A stretch of DNA of 64,000 nt from Paracorniculantispora psalliotae (taxonomy: Eukaryota > Ascomycota > Sordariomycetes > Hypocreales > Cordycipitaceae), in NCBI GenBank assembly GCA_002796755.1, contig PHFE01000029.1, forward strand, positions 1,116,677 through 1,180,676, written 5' to 3'. This document shows positions 1 through 10,000 of the stretch, piece by piece (the stretch's first letter is position 1; every line of letters starts with the position of its first letter). Under the pieces are notes generated by a model that worked only from the letters and a program-made list of their open reading frames with translations, was not told where the DNA came from and searched no databases. Both the position numbers and the translations under genes were made by a program.

Positions 1-656
1 GTGCCAACGGGGGGCGCCACTAATCGGCCCGCTGTTAAAGGCAACAAGAGAGGACTGCGGGGGAGTGCCGTGGTGGTCCAACGAGAGGCATGTGATTACA
101 CTTGGCTCTTCCATGGTCTATTAGTCAAGTGTAAGCAGAGGCCGCCTCAACAAAGCATTATGTTGAGATGGGACGACCAATAGTCCAAAACGAATTAAAA
201 ATAAACATAAGAATACCTACTTCAAGATGCATCTGTCCTTTATCTGGCACAGGTTTAGTTTCAGCATGTACCTACCTAGTACCGATCATGTTCCCCCGCA
301 CCGCACGTCAACAGAGCGGCTGTTACCACGTCGCACTACCACCTTTATGCAGGCCACCTGCAGGCCACCTGACGGCCGGCTCCACACTGCAACACCTGCA
401 TGTACAAAGTACATGGTAATAGACTTGACGCTGCGACAAAGACACTTGTCAAATCTAGAAAATCGAAAGAATCACCATGTCGAACACCGAGAACATCATC
501 ACTTGGCTGGGATGTGACGAGGTGTTGAATGTGGCCGTTGACCAGAACGGAGATGACGCCGTTGGAAATTACAATGCGGCTGTTTTCGTGAGCCTTCTAC
601 CTTTGAACGGCTGTCGAAGAAGGTTTGCCGTTCTCAGATCATCTTTCCTATAATAT
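1..656. other. Left edge, non-coding, one dispersed repeat copy
   Basis: No gene can be supported here. The stretch holds repeat copy A (287-415) and a short open frame at 477-653 on the plus strand (58 codons, opening MSNTENIITWLGCDEV), which lies immediately 3' of the decayed cysteinyl-tRNA synthetase on the other strand. That frame has no recognisable domain and may be chance or the end of a broken gene. Confidence 0.5.
287..415. repeat. Dispersed repeat, copy A
   Basis: This segment matches 6393-6504 in the same orientation. Shared blocks include the CCCCCGCAC start, GTCAACAGA followed by CGGCTGTTA, CACGTCGCACT, ACGGCCG and a closing CACTGCAACACCTGCATGTAC. Copy A carries an extra short tandem duplication of CAGGCCACCTG (about 355-371) that copy B lacks. 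Both copies end in GTAC-rich sequence. It has no coding capacity and could be a miniature element or the remnant of a larger transposon. No terminal inverted repeats or target-site duplication were proven. Confidence 0.75.
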
Positions 657-1625
657 CTACTGTGTTGCAAGCCATTCCTCATGCAGCTTCTTCTGCTTAT
701 CCCAGTCCTAGACGAGTTTTTTGCGTCCATTTTTCGAGATGTGGCATCCAAAGTTGGGATTCGCGACAATCTTCTCAACGAATTGAGCAATTTGAGGGAC
801 ATATTCGGTCACACGAGTCAGTTGATCAGGGCGAAGAACATTGAGAGCATCCATGTCCTCGAAAAAGCGGCGCTCGAATTTCTGCGTTCGTTCGAGGTAT
901 ATTTTGTGGTCGTTCGAATCCATCTCCGCACCATGTAGAGCATCGAGATATGGGAGCAAGATTTCGGTCGTTTTCGAGAAGAAGGAAGGCATCGTTCCTG
1001 GGTTCTGCAAGGCCTCGACAGCTGACTCGGCCGTACCGAGGTGCGCCTTCAGAAGCAGACCGGCAACAGTGACTGTTTGCATCTGTTTGGCCGCTGTGCT
1101 ATCAGCACCTGCAGGAGAGGCCCCCTTCTCTCCATAGGCCTTGGCAACAGCTTCATGGAATGTCCCGGGACTTGTCTCAGAGCGTAGAGATGGAAGATTC
1201 TTGCCAATAAACTGCTGAAAGGCCGTTCTGGTCGCCACCAAAACTGGATCGCTCACCGAATCATCCTTGGTTGCATGGTCTTGTTTGAAGAATGCGAGAA
1301 GGTGCTGCTGGCGGGCAGAGACAATAATCTTGTCATCTATATCAGTTGTGTTCATGACGAATTTGACAGTGAAGCCAAAGTAGTCTTTCATGATACGACG
1401 AATAATGTCGGTCGAAACGTAGTTCTTCGCATGGCCAAGATGAGCATCTTCGTACACGGTCGGGCCACACGCATACGAAGTCACAAGCTTTCCACTTGCA
1501 TCGTCGGGGACGCAGGCATCATTGCTTCGGATCAAGCTGTTAAAGATCTTCAATTGAGGCAGCTGGACACCACGGCGGGGATGAGGAGGTATCCATGACG
1601 GCTGCTTGCGACTGTCTGAAGCCAT
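657..1625 (-). pseudogene. Cysteinyl-tRNA synthetase relic, internally deleted and with a nonsense codon
   Basis: The open frame runs from 1625 to a TAG at 708-710 (305 residues). Residues 1 to about 290 are a good class I cysteinyl-tRNA synthetase N-terminus: ACGPTVYEDAHLGHAKNYVS carries the HIGH-type nucleotide-binding motif (HLGH), followed by KDYFGFTVKFVMNTTDIDDKI. After VEKIVANPNFG the protein jumps to ISKNGRKKLV, then the TAG, and then continues in the same frame as DWDKQKKLHEEWLATQ to a second TAG at 657-659. That last block resembles the C-terminal tail of fungal CysRS. Several hundred residues carrying the KMSKS loop and the anticodon-binding domain are therefore absent, and the tail is cut off by what looks like a Lys-to-stop change. 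The product could not charge tRNA, so a full copy must exist elsewhere. The N-terminal frame stays open over 300 codons, so the decay may be recent. An alternative is a retained truncated protein with another role. Confidence 0.85.
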
Positions 1626-2369
1626 GTTACGTGCGTACGACTATTCGAGAAGTAAATGGTCAGCATCCGCAGCGTTCGATTGAAAATGAGAAACCACACT
1701 TTCGTAAAAAAATCAACGTAACTCGACGCAGCACGGCGGTATTGTCAAAGAATCTACCCCGATCTTTGTTTAGCGGTTGTGCTGGGCAAATAAAGCCACG
1801 CGTGGCTCAAGAACCAGCTCATTCCGTCTGTGTGACCGCTCCGTCGGGTCCCTTCTCTTCTTCCCGTTTTGCTTCTTTGGCCTTGCTCAGAATTCTCTCC
1901 CACCAGTTCACCCGCCCCCCCTTCTCTTTTCTCCTGGAATCGCAAATTGCCATGGGCCACAGAGTCCCAACCATTCGCCAATGTCCTCGTCCTTCTCCTG
2001 CAAGTGCACACTCATTCCCCTCATCCAGAAGCCCTCGGCAAAAAGTCGGATAAGGAATCTATTACCAGCCAAGTTGCCTAAGCAATTTATCCCTTACAAA
2101 TTTCCCTTTGTATTCCCGGCGCAAGCGGTATGGACTGTATTAGCTTTCAAACCCCCGAACATGCTAAGAGAGCGTGTGGAGCACTGTAAAGGTACCAGTA
2201 AAAGTTGCCAGCAAGATTCGCTGTAGAACGCCTCAGCTCGTGAGTCATCTCTGGAGGGCGTAATTGTGCGCTCGCACTGCGTGTCGCATGCTACAGCTCT
2301 CTTCCTGCAACAACTGCGAGTTTGACAGATTCAAAATAAATTTGGCAAATAATACTTATATACACTGCA
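1626..2369. other. Intergenic region between the CysRS relic and the GNAT gene
   Basis: No gene is supported. Pyrimidine-rich stretches occur at about 1850-1935. Overlapping short frames on both strands have no domain character. The stretch probably contains the upstream regions of both flanking divergent genes. Confidence 0.5.
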
Positions 2370-2834
2370 ATGCCTTCGGCTGATAACGCACAAGTCATCG
2401 TTCGGCCCGCCGTACTGGCAGATCATGGCCCCATTGGCGACTTGTACCTGGCGTCACGCAAAGACGCTCTTCCTACGGTGAAGCAAGTTTGGGGAGACGA
2501 CAGCGTCCGACATTGGCTTGGCAGCCTGTTCGACACCGAGGGGCAGCTGTTTGTCGCAGAAAGCGAAAACAAAGTTGTCGGGTTCATGAGAATAGTGGGC
2601 GACGACCTGGACCAGCTGTATCTCATGCCCGGCTATTACCGACGAGGCATCGGCACGAAGCTGCTCGACAAGGCAAAGGAGCTTAGCCCAGAGAAGCTGA
2701 GGCTCTTTACGTTTCAGGTCAATCAGCGTGCTAGAAACTTTTACGAACAACACGGCTTTCGCGTCGTCGACATGAATGACGGGGAGCGCAACGAGGAGAA
2801 AGAGCCCGATATTTTATACGAATGGAGGCCTTAA
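2370..2834 (+). CDS. GNAT-family N-acetyltransferase
   Basis: A single-exon protein of 154 residues spanning the complete Gcn5-related acetyltransferase fold. IVRPAVLADHGPIGDLYL forms the first strand and helix. FVAESENKVVGFMRI is the central hairpin. QLYLMPGYYRRGIGTKLLDKA is motif A, with the acetyl-CoA pyrophosphate loop R-R-G-I-G-T. NQRARNFYEQHGFRVVD is motif B, with the usual N-x-x-A-x-x-F-Y-x-x-x-G-F pattern. The family transfers acetyl from acetyl-CoA to an amine; the substrate cannot be told from sequence. The length is normal for a stand-alone GNAT and no targeting signal is seen. A T-run follows the stop at about 2848-2859. Confidence 0.9.
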   Translation: MPSADNAQVIVRPAVLADHGPIGDLYLASRKDALPTVKQVWGDDSVRHWLGSLFDTEGQLFVAESENKVVGFMRIVGDDLDQLYLMPGYYRRGIGTKLLDKAKELSPEKLRLFTFQVNQRARNFYEQHGFRVVDMNDGERNEEKEPDILYEWRP

Positions 2835-3976
2835 ACAAACCTGGCTTTTTTTTTTTTGGAATACATACTGAACAGGGGTAGAAAAGGACGACTCACATCC
2901 AGCGTGCCATGTCAGCTGTTTTGGTGCCCAGCGGCTGGGTAATCAGGTTGTACCGCATGCTGTTCGCTACTATAAGACGAGCACTGTGCAGCGAAAAAAG
3001 GCAAGAGAGCATGATGAACATGATTTAAATCCTTTAACAGGCCATTATGGCGTTTTATCTCTAATAAGTGTCTGTGAATGCGCTTCTAACACTGATATCC
3101 GTCGATATTAATACTGCAAGCGATGCCACGCCATCGTCCCGAGCGGCACAACAAGTGGCGGTTCTGCCAGTGCCAACATTCTGTATTTGGTATAATGCGA
3201 CGTTGATGAAGTCATATTGTATGGACAAATGCGACCCCGCTCGTAAAGGGCTGCGAAGAGTGATGGCGGTGATAGTCTGTGGCTGCTTCTCATGAGCTAC
3301 TGCAGTCGTCCCGTAGGAGCTGGCATCCTATAACCCCGAGTTCCACCGATGCCATGGAGATATCGTAGTGCTTCTGTACTCGGTACCTGCTATAGGACTA
3401 TTTCTCTAATCTCATTCTTGGTTCAGCTTTTCTGTTCCCGAGAAATGAGGTACTGCGCTATGATGAGACGATTTCAATGTTAAAAATCGTCCGCAACCAT
3501 CGACTGCCACAGCCGCAATAACAGGCACGCGAGTCTACGAGAACTGTGCCGACTCGCCTCTTACATCGGCACTCGAGGGTTCCTTGCCTACCTAGGCACA
3601 AAGTCAGGCTACTGACGGGTTTCCATTGTACACTTGTTTTGTCTGCTCAACCATGCCGGTAATTGTTAAGCTTTCTACTAGGAATGTGGCATGGAGCGGA
3701 GGGTTACATGCCGAGGATGCATCCTGCCTTTAAGCTTTTCCCCGCGTTCACGAAGCTGCATTTGGCTGTGCTCGGCCTCGCCCCGCATCTACGAGGCTGC
3801 CATTATGGGGCAGCGGATGTCGAAAAGATGGTGATTTTGTTTTATTATATATTGGGTACATAGAACCTTTGCCAAGGATGTCTCCGTCGATTCTCTCATC
3901 ACCGAGCTACTATATATGCACCACTGCAGCCACCTATCTTAGAATTCTACCTCATTGAAGCGAAATTGCAACCAAA
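2835..3976. other. Intergenic region upstream of the HsbA-like gene
   Basis: No gene recognised over 1.1 kb. The only longer frames (75 and 66 codons) are featureless. The right end carries a TATA-like element (3911-3917) before the HsbA-like gene. Confidence 0.5.
3911..3917 (+). promoter_or_regulatory. TATA-like box of the HsbA-like gene
   Basis: TATATAT lies 66-60 nt before the start codon at 3977, with a CT- and CA-containing leader between. The position suits a core promoter element of a strongly expressed secreted-protein gene. This is inferred from position only. Confidence 0.45.
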
Positions 3977-4540
3977 ATGAAGTTTACCATTGCCAGTTTT
4001 GCTCTATTTGTCTGCGCCAATGCCCTAGTCGCATCGCCCGTCGAGCGCTCTCCTCCTACGCTCGTCGAACGCGATTTGGCGACCGCCACTTCGGTCCTTG
4101 CCGATGTCAAAGCTGGCTTCGACAGCCTCCAGAAGGCGGCTGCGGCCTTCAACGGCGACCCTACAGAGCTGAAGAACACGGCCACTGCGCTGCTCGCAAA
4201 GATCAGCTCCGACACCACGGCCATTAACAACATGACGCCCCTCACCGTATCCGAATGCCTGTCGCTTCTGGGACCGACGGATGCGCTCCAGAAGCAGGGC
4301 GACGCCCTCGCCAAGGAGCTCGAGAGCCGCATCGCAGATGTGGAAAAATTCCAACAGTGTGGTACTGTCCGCGATTTCCTAGCCAAGGGCGTGGACGAGT
4401 CAAAGACTATGATTACTGCAATTGGGAACAAAGTGCCTAGCGCAGTGCGCGGCGTTGTGCAGGATCGCGGCAACAAGGTGACCAAGACCCTTCAGGATGC
4501 CCAGGCCGCATTTGCAGAGGATAAATGCAAGGACAGTTAA
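3977..4540 (+). CDS. HsbA-like secreted surface protein (hydrophobic surface-binding protein A family)
   Basis: A single-exon protein of 187 residues. Residues 1 to about 19 (MKFTIASFALFVCANALVAS) are a secretion signal, followed by a short segment ending in a possible Kex2-type site (LVERD). The mature part is almost entirely alpha-helical and alanine-rich, with the layout of the HsbA/galactomannoprotein family: an opening SVLADVKAGFDSLQKAAAAF, a middle LTVSECLSLLGPTDALQKQ, and two conserved cysteines near ECLSLL and FQQCGT, with a third near the C-terminus. Family members bind hydrophobic surfaces or the cell wall and can recruit hydrolases. It converges on the GPI-protein gene, whose stop is 100 nt away. 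Confidence 0.85.
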   Translation: MKFTIASFALFVCANALVASPVERSPPTLVERDLATATSVLADVKAGFDSLQKAAAAFNGDPTELKNTATALLAKISSDTTAINNMTPLTVSECLSLLGPTDALQKQGDALAKELESRIADVEKFQQCGTVRDFLAKGVDESKTMITAIGNKVPSAVRGVVQDRGNKVTKTLQDAQAAFAEDKCKDS

Positions 4541-4640
4541 ATATGTGAACTATTTACATACACTTTAAATACCGATTCGACCGTACTGCGTGACCCATTC
4601 CGCCCAATTGCTCATGGTATTCGTGATGGCCAGCGCATCG

Positions 4641-5675
4641 TTATATCGTAAATGTGAGGGCCACGACGCTGACGATCCATGACACCGCCGTAACAGAGCT
4701 GGCTGACTTGCCATCGCCTCCATTATTACCAGAACCGTCGCTAGAGTCACTGCCGGACTTGTCTCCCGGTCTTTGACTCGGCGTGGTACTCGGTGTGGCA
4801 CTTGGCTTATCGCCCGACCCATCAGAAGTTTTGTTTCCAGGCTTGTTTCCGGTACTGTCACCTGTCGCGCCACCACCGTCGGTCTGGGGGTCTGACAATG
4901 CTTGAGCCAAAGTCCTGCTACCAGGCTGAAAGTTATCCAGACCAAAGCAGACAAGCTGCTCCGATATCAACTCGTCATGGTAGCTCCAACCTGCGTAAAG
5001 CACGACTGGTCGACGCATTTCCTCGTCGTACGACTTGACACCATCCGTCGGGCCTGACCCCCCCGATGCTATCGAACCGCCACGGGAAGCAACGTACTGT
5101 ATATTGTCTCCCCCAAATACTTTTCACCGATTTTTGTTAGCATCTGCCCATCTTCTAGGAGCAATACAGTTCAGAGCATACTTACACTGGCCGCCCTCAC
5201 CGGAAACGCCACACTTGTTCTCCCCCTCCTCACTGAGAGTGCTCCAACTGCTACCCTCTTTTTTGAGCTTGTCGATGCAGTCGGGAGTGATCATTCCGCT
5301 ACAGTCGATATTGACAGAGGCGGTAGTGTTGCGCAGCGGGCCTTTCCAGGTCACATAAACAAATTCCCAACCCTTGATGGCCCTGTTTGTGACGTGATCG
5401 GCCGGATCCTCGCGGTGGACTGGGTCGATGATGCTGGAGGTCCACTCAACTGCCCTTTCCGTCTCATTGTACCTGAGCTTCTGGGTCATATTCCAAAGGG
5501 GGCGATCATCGGATTGTTGCTCTCCTGGGCTTTTGGACAGGTCGTAGCTTGACAGCGCGAACGTGCCAGAGACATTGTAGGGGCCGTCTCCGTCCCAAGG
5601 TATCTCTCTAGGCAGGAGGCTGCTAGCAGCCGCAGCAGAAGCCGCAGCAAATATGACTGAGAAGAATTTCTGCAT
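4641..5675 (-). CDS. Predicted GPI-anchored cell-surface protein
   Basis: Two exons join to 322 residues: 5675-5186 and 5119-4641. The 66-nt intron has a GTAAGT donor, a GCTAAC branch point and an AAG acceptor; this is the acceptor that keeps the frame. Residues 1-18 (MQKFFSVIFAAASAAAAS) form a signal peptide. The ectodomain has several N-glycosylation sequons (NVS, NMT, NET, NTT) and paired cysteines. A low-complexity spacer rich in Ser, Gly, Asp, Lys and Pro follows (QTDGGGATGD to NNGGDGKS), and the end is the hydrophobic SVTAVSWIVSVVALTFTI. Signal, ectodomain, Ser/Thr spacer and hydrophobic tail are typical of fungal GPI-anchored proteins. I do not recognise the ectodomain family and assign no activity. 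Confidence 0.8.
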
Positions 5676-7034
5676 CTCTCCCAGACACTCTTGATGAGTT
5701 ATTCTTGAATGCGGGGAGGAAAAGACCGCAAAAGCCCTGGCGGTAATTAGGAGAAAACTCGCACACTAATTCCGACAAGGCTGCAGGGCTTGTCGACGCT
5801 GACGTCACTGAAGCCGCGGCCTAGCATAGACGGGGAAAACATGATGTGATATTGTATGGATGACAGATGTTTAAGGTACTGTTTCTATCCGGACTTTGGG
5901 AGAAAGTAACTGCTGTGATTAACCCTGTTCGGCCAATATACGTGATGATCGTGAGCCCACACCAGTCCAAGCCTCCAGCGCCGTTAAGCCACACCTTCTG
6001 CTCCGCTTTGATCGGCATTGTAAGGGATCGCTTCCTTGTCCTGCTGCAGCTGAGTTCAAATCTATGTCCCATATCGCTTCATTGTAATAGCTGTATTGGT
6101 GACTGTAGACTTAGTTTTCGGGCCAAGAACAGTGTCCTCGCCATGCGCAGCTCCACGCCCGCCACTGTCTATACACCAAAAGAAAACCCTCTAAAATAAT
6201 CCTTATTTGTTATATAAAAGTTATGTTTTCGTAACTTGTTTAGTATATTGAGTAATTATATGCTATCTTATAATGTTGGGGACACAGCCACAGGCTGCCG
6301 TTTTCCCCTCCAGATCTCTTCGACTTACAGTTATCTGGCGCTCAAATATCGTCGCTACTAAAAACGTCCACAATTTACATTCTATCTTAGTACATGTATT
6401 CCCCCGCACGTCAACAGACCGGCTGTTATCACGTCGCACTCCCACCTATATGCAGACGGCCGAAGCCCCCACTGCAACACCTGCATGTACGAAGTACAAA
6501 GTACTGGCGTTTGCCGTTTGCCTTGTTGCATGACGACCGTGTTCATGATTCAGTAGCGACAGGGTTGTAATATGAATTGCATTTCATTAACGGATAACTA
6601 CTTCATCAGTACCGATGGCGCGTCCCGCCAGTGGCACAATGCGCACAGCTGAGAGACTCCGTCGATTGCCAGATGACCACTGAGGCGCTGTTGTACTTTT
6701 GTGCACCATCCCGGCCTGTGTCCTCCCGCCGCCACCACCATGCACCTCGAGACGACGGCGTGGCAAGACAAAAAACAGCGACATCAGTGGGAATGTCTCA
6801 TTGGGCAGCTACACAGTAAATCGTATATTTTCCTAGACATGGGAGGCGACCACGTATTTTTGCTGCACGAAATTTATTAGTTGATGCCACTGCGACCTAT
6901 GTTGATCCCTGCAGGCTTGCTGCACGACGCATCCCAGCGGGGTCGAGCTGACAGCCACGACCCCTGGCTGAAAGAGAGAACAAATCTCCGACCTGCCCGT
7001 TCAACTCATGTAATCCAGCGCAAGTCGCTCGAAT
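5676..7034. other. Intergenic region with the second repeat copy
   Basis: No gene supported over 1.36 kb. It contains repeat copy B (6393-6504) in an AT-rich background (6180-6270). The 110-codon frame at 5867-6199 has no domain character. The right third is the likely upstream region of NLR1. Confidence 0.5.
6393..6504. repeat. Dispersed repeat, copy B
   Basis: Second copy of the element at 287-415, same orientation, about 6.1 kb away. Similarity is strong over about 110 bases and is interrupted by short indels, for example loss of the second CAGGCCACCTG-like block. It is preceded by AT-rich sequence. No open frame. Confidence 0.75.
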
Positions 7035-10000
7035 ATGCCTCGGTTGCGTGATCGCCTGCCGTGGCGTCGGGCAAAAGAGACCAAATCTGCTGCCTCAAGT
7101 CGCGCGAGCAGTCGTGCCTCTGACGAGCATCCAGGTGTCACTGAGCGAGTGCGCCTAGAGCGTCAAGAGCCTCCAAAAGTACAAAGTCTCCGCCCAGAGA
7201 CAAACTGTCCATCTACGCCAGCAGAACCGACGACTCCAGAGCATCAAGAGCCTGCAGAAGAACAAAAGCTCCGCTCAGAGCCAAACTTCCCGTCCGCACC
7301 AGCAGAACCGACGCAAGCAAGTCTCCATGAGTCAGAAACAGCTGCTGGACTACCATCTATTGTCGAACCAGATTCGGCTGCGCACGATGAATCTCCAGCC
7401 GAGTCTGAGGCTCTGTCTGTGACCCCCATGCTATGGGACAGGGCATACGCCAAACTCAAAGAAAGCAAACTGAGTCTTGTCACTGAATACGAAAATTTGC
7501 TCAAGAAGGAGTTGACAGATGGCACTGGTGAATTGAAGCAGCAGCAGCTTAGTGACATTGCTACGCGCGGACTCGACTGCATGAGTGACAAGAAAGCCAA
7601 GTACACAATCTTTGGCCATGAATATGTTGTCAAGGACCAAGTGGCACAAGTCTCTCGACTTCTGATCAACCTCAAATCATTCATATCCGATGCCATCAAG
7701 GTATCCCCGGAAGCCTCCCTCGCATGGGCCGGCGTCTGCGTCATTCTACCACTCATGACAAACCCCAGCACAGCAGATGAGGCCCAGTCTTCAGGGTTCG
7801 ACTATGTTACCTCGCGAATGCGTCTCTATATCGGGTTTGAACAGTTGCTCTGGCCCACCCACATAAATATTCCACAGGACGTCAAAGATGGATTGGAAGC
7901 CTCCATTGAGGATCTCTACGTCAAAATCCTCGCGTTTCAGATTACAAGCGTTTTGCGCTTCTATCGTGGCTGGTTAGGACAGTTGGGTAGGGATCTAGTC
8001 CAATACGATGATTGGAAGTCTATGCTCGAAGCGGTCAAAGTTTCGGAAACACTTGTCAACAGTGACGTCAAAAAACTACAGGACGCCTCGATGCTGCGAG
8101 AGCTGGAAAAGATGCGTGTCGACGCCGACCAGCAGTGTGCATCGCTCAACTCGCTGCTCTCCGTGGCGGAAATGCAGCTTTATGTCGTAAGAGAACTCCT
8201 AAACGAAGTAAAATCTGCAAGGTATGACGAACCCATTTCCCAAACCCGAATACATGGCTCACATGGCAATAGGAGAATTGCAGAAGAGAATCAGGCGCCC
8301 CTCAGTCTTCCAACAATATATCAGGCTTGTTACGATAGTACGGAAGTCGACAGTCTTCCCAGGTGTCTAGAGGGAACGAGAACAAGCATCAAAAATCGCA
8401 TCGAAAGCTGGGTCAGCGACGAGACAGCCGACAGTCTATTTTGGCTCAACGGACCAGCTGGTACCGGCAAATCCACGGTGTCCCGCACCATTGCTGAACT
8501 CTTTCGCGCAAAAAATGAGCTGGCGGCAAGCTACTTCTTTAGTCGAGCTCGACAAGGGCGAAACGAGCTACAGTTGTTCTTCACGACACTCGCGAGCCAA
8601 CTCGCGGACCATATTCCATTGTACGGATCCCTCTTGCGAAAGACGCTTCACGGCATCTCTAGCGATGCGATCACTAGCAAGTCCCTGGCCGTACAGTTCG
8701 ACTTACTCTTTACCAAGGTTCTCCAAGACCCGATCCTCAGAGAACTTCAATTGCCTCCACAGCTGATAATAATCGATGCCCTGGATGAACTCGGCCAAGA
8801 CGATCGTCTATTGGAATTACTGAAGCCGCTGTCGAATCTTCACACTGTTAGCACTCTCCGATTATGCGTATTTCTGACCAGCCGAAACAGCGCCGATATT
8901 GATGAAAAGTTCAAGGACTTGGCAGCAAGCGATGTATCCTACCAAAGGCTGAATCTTCACCAAGAATATTCGGATGAGTCAAAATCTGATATTGAGACCT
9001 ATTTGACGAGAATGTTTACCGAAATTCGACAGAAATCTATCGTGCCCGAGCTTTGGCCAGACAGGGCAGACATGGACGCGATACTGGAGCTTGCCACAAC
9101 TCCGTCCCCTCTATTCATCTATGTCTCGACACTCCATCGGTTTCTTACAACGAAAAGTCGAGGTAAAACTCCAAGGCTACAGCTCAAGAAGTGGCTCCTC
9201 AGCTCCAGCCACGGTGTCTCGCAACTATCCCAAATATATCTTCCAGTGCTTCAACAGGCTTTCCAGTTGACAACTAAAGAAAGGAGTTCCGGTAGTTTTG
9301 GACCAGATGCGCTTGACGGGCATCGCATCTTGACGTTGGTTGTCTTGGCGGCGCCCGGTCTTTCTGCCCGTGTACTGGCTGGTCTTTTGGATTTAGAGAC
9401 TGATGTTGTTTCTGGATGGCTACAGAGCCTGCAAGCCGTTCTTGATGTGCCTGAGGATGTCAGCGAACCAGCAAAACTGCTACACAAATCGTTCGGCGAT
9501 TTTCTGCTTGACATGGACAAGCCTTCGGACTGTTTTTGGATAGATTCAGAAGCCGCACACGAGTTCATTGCACTCAGGTGCTTCTCGCGCATGAAGTATA
9601 ATGGCTTGAAAAGGGACATGTGCAGCCTCAAGAGTCCAGGCTCTTTCACGGCCGATGTGGACGCACATTTCATTGCCGAGCGTATACCTCAAGATTTGGA
9701 ATACGCCACAAAATTTTGGTCGCATCATTTGCATCTCTCCAAACGACAAGCAAATAATCTCCCTGACATCCACGAATTTATACGCGTGCGATTGCTATAC
9801 TGGTTGGAGGCGCTGGCGCTTTTGGAGAGCATGCCGATAGCGATCAAGGCGATGACGGCTTTGGTTGCCACATCATTCTCGGTAAGTATAACGCCAAAAG
9901 CTACCAACACTCGAGCAACATCTAACCATCTCATTTTGTATTAGGGTGACGAATCCACCGAACATTTGATCCAAGATGCATACCGGTTTGTGCTTTCTCA

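Noticed and set aside
477..653. 58-codon plus-strand frame opening MSNTENIITWLGCDEV
   Set aside because: Protein-like composition but too short, without a family, and ending in the tail region of the CysRS relic; kept only as a remark.
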